Shown here: in pieces, positions 8,731 to 16,211 of the stretch
Numbering within the stretch: the first letter of the stretch is position 1
Layout of the letters: every line of letters starts with the position of its first letter
DNA from: Bacillota bacterium
Lineage (GTDB): Bacteria > Bacillota > Clostridia > Christensenellales > Aristaeellaceae
DNA: 64,000 nt
Reading direction: 5' to 3'
Assembly: GCA_023436585.1 (NCBI GenBank)
Contig: JAEZIN010000027.1
Coordinates: 62,001-126,000, forward strand
Translations under genes and position numbers: made by a program
Notes under the pieces: generated by a model
Told to the model about the DNA's origin: nothing
Database searches by the model: none
The model's input: the letters and a program-made list of their open reading frames with translations, nothing else

Positions 8731-10461
8731 TCACGCTCCTTTCACCGGGATGCGGATGCTGACAATCATACCGCGGTCCAGCGCGTTTTGAAGCGTCAGG
8801 CTTACATTTTCTCCATAATGCAGCTTCAGTCTGCGGTATATGTTTTGCAGGCCGACGCTGTTTTTCATATCTTCCTGGTCCGCGATCTGCTTTTGCAGGT
8901 CAGTAAGCCGCCTTGGGTTGATGCCCACGCCATTGTCGCTGACAGCAATCAGCAGCATGCCATCTTCCACCCTGGCGCTGATGCGTACAAGGCCCTGGCC
9001 GGCAATGTGCTGTATCCCGTGCTTGCATGCATTTTCCACCAGACCCTGCACGCACATTACGGGTACGGGTACATTCATGGCATCCTCGCTGATGTCAAAA
9101 TCATACTGCAGCTTGTCGCCAAAGCGGAATCTTTCGATTTTCAGCACCATACGGACAAACTCCAGCTCCTCCTTCAGAGGCAGGATATCCCTGGAGGTGT
9201 CTACCATGCGCCGCATGATTTTCGATAAGGGAGATATGATCTCCGCCAGCTCCGTATAGCCGTTGCGTACGCAAAGCACCAGTATGGCGTTCAGGGTATT
9301 GAACAGAAAATGCGGATCGATCTGCGCCTGCAGGTATTTGAGCTCCGCCCGCACGTTTTCCAGCTCCAGGCTTTTTTGGTGAAGCTGAAGCACATAAATG
9401 TCATGGATCAGCTGCTTCAGCCGTTCGCCCATGGCGTTGAAGTGCTCCATCAGTTCTCCTATCTCGTCCTTCCCCGTCTCTTTCGTGATGGGCGAAAAAT
9501 GTTCGGCAGTGATGCTGTCCATGTGCCGCAAGAGCCTTTGGCTGCGCAGTATAATGGAACGGGCAAACAAAAGCGACAGCCCGCCGGCAAACAGGGAGCA
9601 TACCGCTCCCAGAAGAAGCCCGACCCATATGGCGTTTTGAATGTTCCTTTCCAGAGGCTCCTTGTTGATGTTGGCCACAAGCTTCCAGCCGCTCATGGCC
9701 GTGCTGCCGCCAAAGGCGCGGGTCAGGTCCACGGAGGATGGCGGCATGGTGTCGCGCTTGGCTACCATGCTGTCCGTCATGCTGCCGGGATAGCTGACGG
9801 CGGAGCCGTCCGGGGCCACAAGGTAAATGGCAAGATAGGCGCTTTCCTGTTCCACCACACGGTGGATGGGTTCCATGTTCAGATCCAGCTTCAACAGCTG
9901 GGTATAGGCGGAGGCATTGTTCATCAGCCGCAATATGCTAAGCTGCAAGCGTGATCCTGTGGCCGGAGGCTGGCGTATGTAGGTGATCAATACGGGTGCA
10001 AGGGTGATTTCTTTTTGATACCAGTCTTCCCTTTCGGTTTCCTTCGTGAGCCTTAGGCAATAGCCCCCGTTGAACATGGTGGGGTTGTCGGTATAAATCT
10101 CAATGCCGGTGGCCTGCTCCACATAGGCGTACAGGTAGCGGTTCATGATGGGACGAAACTCGGTGTAATAATGGGCGTAGTATTCTGGCGGCGATGTGTA
10201 GCGCCTGTCCAGCAGTGCTTTCAATTGCGCGTCGGTGGATACGTTATTGCTTAAAGACGCCGCCTGGGAAAACTGCGTTTCCAATGTCGTATATACCCTG
10301 TCCAGCGATTGCAGCGCGTTTTGATATTCCCTTTGGCGTATCTCCTCCGTAACGTTGGTGAGCACGTACGTTAAAAGCGCGGCAATGGGCAGTAAAACGC
10401 CCAGCAGAAATTGTAGTATAAATTTGCTTCTGATGGGCAGATCGTTGATACGTATTTTCAT
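8731..10461 (-). CDS. yesM: YesM-type sensor histidine kinase, middle gene of the triad
   Basis: This 576-residue membrane kinase starts at ATG 10461, whose ATG overlaps the stop of the upstream regulator (ATGA), so translation is coupled. A longer frame reaching 11028 is just antisense-free space inside the regulator gene. Membrane segments lie near residues 14-36 and 270-295 and enclose an extracytoplasmic sensor region. A HAMP-like stretch follows, then the His_kinase motif QIDPHFLFNTLN with phosphoacceptor H384, and an ATPase domain with VENACKHG (N box) and DNGVGINPRRL (G1 box). Its signal is unknown. By family analogy it senses an extracellular sugar, possibly through a binding protein. 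Confidence 0.88.
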   Translation of the reverse strand: MKIRINDLPIRSKFILQFLLGVLLPIAALLTYVLTNVTEEIRQREYQNALQSLDRVYTTLETQFSQAASLSNNVSTDAQLKALLDRRYTSPPEYYAHYYTEFRPIMNRYLYAYVEQATGIEIYTDNPTMFNGGYCLRLTKETEREDWYQKEITLAPVLITYIRQPPATGSRLQLSILRLMNNASAYTQLLKLDLNMEPIHRVVEQESAYLAIYLVAPDGSAVSYPGSMTDSMVAKRDTMPPSSVDLTRAFGGSTAMSGWKLVANINKEPLERNIQNAIWVGLLLGAVCSLFAGGLSLLFARSIILRSQRLLRHMDSITAEHFSPITKETGKDEIGELMEHFNAMGERLKQLIHDIYVLQLHQKSLELENVRAELKYLQAQIDPHFLFNTLNAILVLCVRNGYTELAEIISPLSKIMRRMVDTSRDILPLKEELEFVRMVLKIERFRFGDKLQYDFDISEDAMNVPVPVMCVQGLVENACKHGIQHIAGQGLVRISARVEDGMLLIAVSDNGVGINPRRLTDLQKQIADQEDMKNSVGLQNIYRRLKLHYGENVSLTLQNALDRGMIVSIRIPVKGA

Positions 10462-11975
10462 CCGCCCTGCACCTCCCTCTCTCCGGCCGCGCTGCGGTAC
10501 GACTGGGGGCTCATGGCCATGCGGACCCGGAACTGCCTTGAAAAATAGTCCACATCGCGGAAGCCTACCATGTAGGCAATTTCCCCCACCGGGTTTGCGG
10601 TTTGTTTCAGCAGCCGGCATGCGTTCAACAGGCGCGTATCCAGCAATAGCGTGTGAAAGGTTTGCCCCGTACAGCGAAGGATCAACTGCCCCAGGTAGGC
10701 GGGGTTCATGTGGAGACGGGCGGCCAGGCTGCCAATGGACAGAGGCTTGTCGTATTCCTTGGCCACCGTATCCACCACCGTGCGAACGGGGGGAGGATAG
10801 GCGTCCTTGCCTCCCCCATGTGCCTTTACGGCCTGCATCGTATCGCAAAAGGCCTGCAGCCATTCCTCCCGGTTCATGGTCTCCGCATTCCACAGCGGTG
10901 GAAGAAGCTCGCTGAGCGGCGCAGGCCGGCCAAGCTGTGCGCGGCGAAGCAGCAGCATGGTCTCCGTTGTTTTGGCCATGTACCGCAGTGCAAAAAGCGG
11001 CGGCGATAAGCGCCCCGCCAGCGCGCACAACTCCTCCAGCGCGGAGGTAAGCTCATCTGGATCGTCGCTTTCCATGGCGTTGATCCATTGCGAAGGATTG
11101 GCCTGAAGCATCCAGGCGGAAACAGCCTCATCCGCCGGCTGGTACAGCCGGAGCGGACCCTGCTGCTTAAAAAGCACGCCGGTGGCGTCCAGCGCCTCGC
11201 TGATGCTTTTTCCAAAGCCCTCCGGGCCTCTTCCTACACTGCCAACGCTCCATTGCGCCTGAAGATCGAAGCTGCTTTCCAAGCCTTCCTGCAGGCTGAT
11301 TAACTGGGAGAGGCTGCGTTCGATTTGCTTGAAGCAAAGCCCGCACTGATAGGGTGATAGCAAAAACGGCGTGCCGCCGCAGCCGGATAGCAGCAACAGC
11401 GCGCCTTCCGGCAGCGGCTTGTTTTTTACGGTTACCACCGCGCAGTAGCAGGCGTCGCCGCGCTTTAATTCCAGCAGCACGCCGGCGCGGAGCAGGCTTT
11501 CCTCCCCTGTGTCGCCGGATGCGATCCTTCGCAGCACCTGGTCCCGCAGGATCGGCATGCGTTCGCCGGCCTCCTGGCCCAATTGGCTGCGGGCATCGAG
11601 TTCTTCCTTGACCTCCAGAAGCGTTTGCTGAACTTCCTGCTGGTCTATGGGCTTCACAAGATAGCCGAAGGCATGGGAGCGTATGGCTGACTGGGCAAAA
11701 GAAAAATCCTTGTATCCGCTGAAAAACAAAAGAATTGTATCCGGATGGTAATGATGGACGATCACGGCCAGGTCAGTGCCCAGCATGCCCGGCATTTTTA
11801 CGTCTGTGATCACCAGGTGGGGTTTGTATGTATCAATGAGCTGAAGCGCCTCCTGGGCTGTGGAAGCTTCCGCGCACAGCGTAAAGCCGCAGCCTGACCA
11901 ATCAATCATCAGGCGCATGCCTTCCAGCATGAAAGGCTCATCATCTACGATTATGGCTCGGTACAAGGCATTCAC
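10458..11975 (-). CDS. yesN: YesN-type response regulator (REC + AraC HTH), first gene of the triad
   Basis: A 505-residue regulator. The receiver domain carries VDDEP and the phosphoacceptor D58 (VITDVKMPG). A central region of about 280 residues holds no motif I recognise. The AraC domain occupies about the last 95 residues (RLHMNPAYLGQLILRCTG; MVGFRDVDYFSRQFRVRM). It leads the regulator-kinase-regulator operon and overlaps the kinase by ATGA. A consensus-like promoter lies about 54 bases upstream. Two YesN proteins flanking a single kinase is unusual; usually one kinase is paired with one regulator. Confidence 0.88.
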   Translation of the reverse strand: MNALYRAIIVDDEPFMLEGMRLMIDWSGCGFTLCAEASTAQEALQLIDTYKPHLVITDVKMPGMLGTDLAVIVHHYHPDTILLFFSGYKDFSFAQSAIRSHAFGYLVKPIDQQEVQQTLLEVKEELDARSQLGQEAGERMPILRDQVLRRIASGDTGEESLLRAGVLLELKRGDACYCAVVTVKNKPLPEGALLLLSGCGGTPFLLSPYQCGLCFKQIERSLSQLISLQEGLESSFDLQAQWSVGSVGRGPEGFGKSISEALDATGVLFKQQGPLRLYQPADEAVSAWMLQANPSQWINAMESDDPDELTSALEELCALAGRLSPPLFALRYMAKTTETMLLLRRAQLGRPAPLSELLPPLWNAETMNREEWLQAFCDTMQAVKAHGGGKDAYPPPVRTVVDTVAKEYDKPLSIGSLAARLHMNPAYLGQLILRCTGQTFHTLLLDTRLLNACRLLKQTANPVGEIAYMVGFRDVDYFSRQFRVRMAMSPQSYRSAAGEREVQGG

Positions 11976-12028
11976 CGCCTGACAAGAATTTTAATGAGCA
12001 GAAAAATTATGTTATTAACATTTGATAT

Positions 12029-12058
12029 ATTATACAGGATGCATGTCATTGTTGGCAA
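12029..12058 (-). promoter_or_regulatory. Promoter of the regulator-kinase-regulator operon
   Basis: On the minus strand TTGCCA (12058-12053) and TATAAT (12034-12029) are 18 bases apart. The -10 box is perfect. The start codon at 11975 lies 54 bases further on. Confidence 0.55.
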
Positions 12059-12078
12059 GAAAACGGTCAAATAGAAGG

Positions 12079-12112
12079 TGCCGCGCACAAAGCGGTCCTT
12101 TCGTGCGCGGCA
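12079..12112 (-). terminator. Hairpin ending the transporter 2 operon
   Basis: TGCCGCGCAC (12079-12088) and GTGCGCGGCA (12103-12112) pair perfectly, and AAAG/CTTT inside the loop can extend the stem. It lies 47 bases after the stop of the last gene of transporter 2. The downstream side on the minus strand is only moderately T-rich, so termination may be incomplete. Confidence 0.5.
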
Positions 12113-12158
12113 AACAATCCGATATGCAATTACATGTGTCAATGAAAATACGCTTGAT

Positions 12159-13034
12159 TTATCCCTTTACGGCACCGGCCGCAAGGCTTTTTTGCACCTG
12201 CCCGCTCATGAAAAGGTAGATGACAAGCGTAGGCAGCGTAGCTACCACAAGCGCAGCGCCGATGGGGCCCCAATCCGTCTGATACTGGCCGTACATGGAC
12301 TGGATGCCGGCTGTGAGCGTCTTGAAAGTATCCTTGCTGATAAACACCTGCGCAAACAGCAATTCATTCCAAGCCTGCAAAAAGGTGAAAATCATAACCG
12401 TGGAGACCGCCGGCATAAGCATGGGAACGATGATGCGGACAAATATGCCGTATATGCTTGCCCCATCTATGCAGGCCGCTTCCTCCAGTTCCCTGGGGAT
12501 TGCGTCAATAAAGCCGGATATGATGAGGATGCCAAGGGATACGGCAAAGCCGGTATATGGCAGAATCAAAGCCCAGTGGGTGCTGTGAAGCTTGATTTTG
12601 CTCAGGATAATGAACAGCGGCAGCAGCGCGGCATGGATGGGAATCATCAGCCCCAGCATGAAGAAGGCCATCATTGTCTTTTGACCCCGCCACTTCATGC
12701 GCGTCAGCGCGTAAGCGGCCATCAGGGAAAGCAGGCAGGTAAGCAAAATGGTGACGCCCGTGACGATCACACTGTTTAAAAGGTACAAGCCCACCTTGCC
12801 GCCCAGGAACGCGCTGGCATAATTGGAGAAAAGCCATTTGCCGGGGAGGCCGGCGATGTTGCCGCCGAAAATTTCACTGTTGTCCTTGAGGGAAAAGGAT
12901 AAAAGCCAGTACAAGGGAAACAGGCTGATGAATGCCCACAGGATCAGCGCGGCCTGTACGGGGATTCGGCTGAACCGGAACCTGCCCGGCTTTTGTGCAT
13001 GCTTTGCGGGTATGACCACTTTTTCATAAATCAT
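12159..13034 (-). CDS. MalG-like sugar ABC permease, transporter 2
   Basis: The 291-residue permease is best started at ATG 13034, six bases after GGGAGGG; the longer TTG start at 13052 would lie upstream of that ribosome site. LFPLYWLLSFSLKDNSEIFG and LTRMKWRGQKTMMAFFMLGLM are classic for MalG/LacG-type CUT1 proteins, and the EAA loop is EEAACIDGASIYGIFVRI. It belongs to a different branch from the YtcP permeases elsewhere in the window. The gene follows the MalF-like partner with almost no gap, so the two are surely co-translated. Confidence 0.9.
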   Translation of the reverse strand: MIYEKVVIPAKHAQKPGRFRFSRIPVQAALILWAFISLFPLYWLLSFSLKDNSEIFGGNIAGLPGKWLFSNYASAFLGGKVGLYLLNSVIVTGVTILLTCLLSLMAAYALTRMKWRGQKTMMAFFMLGLMIPIHAALLPLFIILSKIKLHSTHWALILPYTGFAVSLGILIISGFIDAIPRELEEAACIDGASIYGIFVRIIVPMLMPAVSTVMIFTFLQAWNELLFAQVFISKDTFKTLTAGIQSMYGQYQTDWGPIGAALVVATLPTLVIYLFMSGQVQKSLAAGAVKG

Positions 13035-13048
13035 ATGCTTCCCTCCCG

Positions 13049-13927
13049 TCAAGCCTTTACCCTAAAAAGGCGCCGGATGAGCAGGGTCAGGATCATGCAT
13101 TCCGCCACGATGAACATGGCCATGGAACTGCCATACCCATACTGGTTCTTTAGGAAAATGGTCCTGTACATCAGTGTGGTGGGCACCTCGCTGGCGCCGC
13201 TGGGCCCGCCGCCCGTAAGCACGTAAATCAGATCGAATATCTTCAGGGAACCGATCAGGGAAAACGTGGCGCTCACCTTCAGCATGGGTCGGATCATGGG
13301 GATGGTAACAGCCGTGGCTGTGCGAAAGGACGATGCGCCGTCTATTTTGGCGGCCTCGAACAATTTGCCCGGGATGGATTTGATGGCGCCGTACATCAGC
13401 AGCATATGGTAGCCCACGTATTGCCACAGGATGGGCACAAAGGTGGCGCCAAGTGCCGTCGTTTTATCCCCCAGCCAGGTCCGCGTCCAGCCCTCCAGGC
13501 CCACGGCTCGTAAAAAAGTATTCAGCAAACCGTAATTCGGATTGTACACCTTCATCCATAGCTGGCCGATGACCACGGTGGATATGATGACCGGTATAAA
13601 AAAAGCACTACGGTAGAAATTTTCAAACTTGACGCCCGAGGATATGATAATGGCCAGCAGCAGGGATATGGGAAGCTGTACCAACAGGGAAATGCCGGCA
13701 TACAGAAAGGAATGGCCGGCGGATGCCCAGAACTTGCTGGTTTTTGCAAAAAAAAGCTTGCCGTAATTCTCGAGCCCCACAAAGCTGCCTGTGCCGATGC
13801 CGTCCCAATTCAGCATGCTGTAATACATGGAAATACCGATGGGGATGATGACTACGCAAATAAACAGCAAAAGCGCGGGCAATAGAAAAAGGCAGATTGC
13901 CTTTTTGTCGGAAAGCACTCTTTCCAT
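13049..13927 (-). CDS. MalF-like sugar ABC permease, transporter 2
   Basis: A 292-residue permease starting at ATG 13927 behind GAAAGGAGGAAA. The frame extends to 14023, but that extension runs through a hairpin element and has no ribosome site. The first membrane segment (FLLPALLLFICVVIIPIG) and SMYYSMLNWDGIGTGSFVGLENY are typical of MalF/LacF proteins; the EAA loop reads FEAAKIDGASSFRTATAVTI. It should form a heterodimer with the MalG-like protein encoded next. The long structured spacer in front of it probably sets its level relative to the binding protein. Confidence 0.9.
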   Translation of the reverse strand: MERVLSDKKAICLFLLPALLLFICVVIIPIGISMYYSMLNWDGIGTGSFVGLENYGKLFFAKTSKFWASAGHSFLYAGISLLVQLPISLLLAIIISSGVKFENFYRSAFFIPVIISTVVIGQLWMKVYNPNYGLLNTFLRAVGLEGWTRTWLGDKTTALGATFVPILWQYVGYHMLLMYGAIKSIPGKLFEAAKIDGASSFRTATAVTIPMIRPMLKVSATFSLIGSLKIFDLIYVLTGGGPSGASEVPTTLMYRTIFLKNQYGYGSSMAMFIVAECMILTLLIRRLFRVKA

Positions 13928-13958
13928 GCGCTTTCCTCCTTTCACAATAAAGCAAAGC

Positions 13959-14059
13959 AGGCTGCCGCGCCTATAAAACCGCGCCATGGTACTTAAACCA
14001 GGTTTATGAATGGCATGCGCCATATAAACCAGTGCGGCTTTCTTTACGCGCGGCAGCCT
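13959..14059 (-). repeat. 101-base nested inverted-repeat element between binding protein and permease
   Basis: The outer arms AGGCTGCCGCGC (13959-13970) and GCGCGGCAGCCT (14048-14059) are perfect 12-base complements. Inside lie further pairings: AAAACCGC with GCGGCTTT (one mismatch), GGTTTAT with ATAAACC, ATGGC with GCCAT, and the short palindrome TAAACC-A-GGTTTA. The element fills most of the 144-base gap after the binding-protein stop (14072). It may stabilise the upstream message and limit read-through, or be a small dispersed repeat. I saw no second copy in the window. Confidence 0.65.
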
Positions 14060-14071
14060 TTTGCCGCTTGA

Positions 14072-15346
14072 TTATTCCATCATCGTCTGCAACGCTTCGC
14101 AGTATTCATCCGCTGTCAGGTCACCGGCCAGCATTTCCTGTACGGTATCCATCAGGAACTCGGAATCCTCGCCTTCCAGCGCGGTGTTGCCCCAGAGCAG
14201 GAAGTTGGCGGCGTTGCTGGTAAGGGCTACGATGGATTTGATCAGGGGATCGATTTGGGATTCGTCTACATCAAGCTTCCAGGTGGGCATGCCGGCCCCT
14301 GCCAGGTAAGCATTTTTGGAATGGTTTTCGGCAAGGAACTGGCACAGCAAGACGGCGGCTTCCACATTTTTCGTATTGGCGCTGACGCAGAATTGTTCGG
14401 CCGCGCCGCCCATGAAGTCATTGATGCCGCCTTTTCCGCCTTCGATCACCGGGAAGGCTACCGCCTTGATCTTGCCCTTGACCTTGGAGGTATCGGCCTG
14501 GCAGTTGCTGGCTGTCCAGTTGCCGTTGACGTACATGGCGACCTCACCGTTAAAGAAGGGCACCTCGGATTCATCGCGGGTAAGCGCCACAGCACCTTCG
14601 GGGAAAGCGCCGGCCTTGATCAATTCATCAAACTTCTGCGCCGCCAGCTTCATGCCGTCGGAGACGAAGCTGCCGTTTTCCGTCTTGTAGAAAGCATCAA
14701 AGCTGTCCTGATATCCGGCGGCCCGCAATGTGATCAGATCAGTGTACATGCAGGTGGGCCAGCGGTCCTTGCCGCCGGTGGTCATGGGGGTGACGCCGGC
14801 ATCCTTGAAGGTCTTGACAGCGGTCATGAGCTCCGACCAGGTTTCGGGAATTTTCACATTATACTTTTCAAACAGCTCTGTGTTGCAGTAAAGCACGGAG
14901 CAGGCAAGGGTATAGGGCAAGCCGTACACCTTGCCGTCAAACGTCATGTTGGAAAGCGTGCCTTCCACAACGCGGTCCCACACATCCTGGGCGACGTAAT
15001 CGTTCAGGGGCAGTACCTTACCGGCATCCACAAAGGATTTCAGCAGGCCGCCCGCGTTATAGTAGAAAACGTCGGGCGCTTCGTTGGCGGCTACCGCGGT
15101 CTTGATCTTTGTTTTGTAAGCTTCCGCTTCGTTCATGTCCAGCTCCACATGGATCCAGGGATAGGCCGTTTTGAACTCCTCCAGTGTTTTCAAAAAGGGC
15201 GCCTTGTTGCTTTCGCTGTCGGAGGACCAGATGGACCAGAGCGTCAGCGTCACTTCTTCGTGCGTTTCCGCCGTTGCGGGCACCATGGCCAGAAGGATCA
15301 AAAGCGCGATGCACAGGGAAAGGCCTTTTTTGAGCATGCGGTTCAT
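14072..15346 (-). CDS. Family-1 sugar-binding protein (MalE/UgpB-like), transporter 2
   Basis: The 424-residue protein starts at ATG 15346, seven bases after GGAGGC. Its signal peptide ends at VPATA-ETHEE and has no lipobox cysteine. The mature part begins VTLTLWSIWSSDSESNK, then has NEAPDVFYYNAGG and a tryptophan-rich late region (VNGNWTAS, LWGNTAL): the standard bacterial family-1 solute-binding fold of about 400 residues. It is shorter and of a different type than the four LplA-like proteins in the window. It sits between its two-component system and its permeases, so the kinase upstream probably senses the same sugar. The sugar itself is unknown. Confidence 0.88.
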   Translation of the reverse strand: MNRMLKKGLSLCIALLILLAMVPATAETHEEVTLTLWSIWSSDSESNKAPFLKTLEEFKTAYPWIHVELDMNEAEAYKTKIKTAVAANEAPDVFYYNAGGLLKSFVDAGKVLPLNDYVAQDVWDRVVEGTLSNMTFDGKVYGLPYTLACSVLYCNTELFEKYNVKIPETWSELMTAVKTFKDAGVTPMTTGGKDRWPTCMYTDLITLRAAGYQDSFDAFYKTENGSFVSDGMKLAAQKFDELIKAGAFPEGAVALTRDESEVPFFNGEVAMYVNGNWTASNCQADTSKVKGKIKAVAFPVIEGGKGGINDFMGGAAEQFCVSANTKNVEAAVLLCQFLAENHSKNAYLAGAGMPTWKLDVDESQIDPLIKSIVALTSNAANFLLWGNTALEGEDSEFLMDTVQEMLAGDLTADEYCEALQTMME

Positions 15347-15458
15347 GAGACTGCCTCCTTATATTGTTCGAATGGCCTGATGTCACAGGCTTTTCTTCAG
15401 TCTAAAGTAAAACCGCGCGAAAGAGAACCGGCGCTATTGACCGAAATTTCCATTTTTT

Positions 15459-16211
15459 TTACCTTTGACTGGAAACGTTTCCTTGGCGGAGGGCTCTTTT
15501 GCGGAATTCCGCCAGGGTAAGGCCGTAATACCGCTTGAAGCATACCCCGAAATACTTCGCATCCGGAATACCAACCTTTTCTCCTGTTTCATAGCTGCGC
15601 AAGCCTTCGTTTGCCAGCAGGCGGGCGGCCTCCTCCATGCGAAGGCCGGTCAGATATTCCACGAAGGTTTTGCCCGTATCCTGTTTGAAAGCCCGGCTCA
15701 GATAGGATGGATTGATGAAAAAGCGGTCTGCGACGCTTTGCAGCGTGAGGTCCGGGCTGCGGAAGCCTTCCTGAAGGAAAGTCAATACCTCGCGTATGCT
15801 TAAGCGGCTATGGGACAGCAGCAGCGACTCCGGTCTGATTTTTTTCAGTATGTCGCGCATCACCTGGGTCAGCTGGTCCTCGTTGATGGGCTTGAGCAGA
15901 TAATCCGTCACACCAAGCCGGATGCATTGCTGGGCATAGGCAAAGGTATCGTGACCGCTGATGATGACAATGGAAAGCCCCGGCTTGCGGCGTTTCAGCT
16001 CAGCCGCCAGGTCGATGCCGCTCATGCCGGGCATGCATATGTCCAGGCAAATAATGTCCGGGTCAAGCTCCCCGGCCATTGCGAGCGCTTCCTGCGCGTT
16101 CCCCGCTTCCCCGGCGATTTCAATGCCCAGCGCCTGCCAGTCGATGCAATTGCAAATCAAGGTTCTTACCAGAGGTTCGTCGTCCACGCACAACATGCGA
16201 ACGGGATTCAT
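15459..16211 (-). CDS. yesN: Short YesN-type response regulator (REC + AraC HTH)
   Basis: This 250-residue protein is a compact two-domain regulator: receiver (VDDEP at 9-13, phosphoacceptor D57 in ICLDICMPG) joined almost directly to an AraC domain (DRFFINPSYLSRAFKQDTG; GIPDAKYFGVCFKRYYG). It lacks the central region of 200 or more residues found in the other two YesN proteins here. Its ATG overlaps the kinase stop (ATGA), so the two are translated together. The transporter 2 binding protein lies 112 bases downstream in the same direction and is the natural target. Confidence 0.9.
   Translation of the reverse strand: MNPVRMLCVDDEPLVRTLICNCIDWQALGIEIAGEAGNAQEALAMAGELDPDIICLDICMPGMSGIDLAAELKRRKPGLSIVIISGHDTFAYAQQCIRLGVTDYLLKPINEDQLTQVMRDILKKIRPESLLLSHSRLSIREVLTFLQEGFRSPDLTLQSVADRFFINPSYLSRAFKQDTGKTFVEYLTGLRMEEAARLLANEGLRSYETGEKVGIPDAKYFGVCFKRYYGLTLAEFRKRALRQGNVSSQR
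15471..15482. promoter_or_regulatory. Perfect 12-base palindrome GGAAACGTTTCC upstream of transporter 2
   Basis: GGAAACGTTTCC lies in the last codons of the response regulator, about 125 bases before the binding-protein start. It has the CG centre of LacI/CcpA-type operators but departs from the cre consensus at several outer positions. It may be an operator, or a coincidence of the coding sequence. Confidence 0.3.

Noticed and set aside
10462..11028. N-terminal extension of the triad kinase
   Set aside because: It lies entirely inside the upstream response regulator gene in another frame. The ATG at 10461 overlaps the regulator stop and is followed directly by a normal YesM N-terminus.
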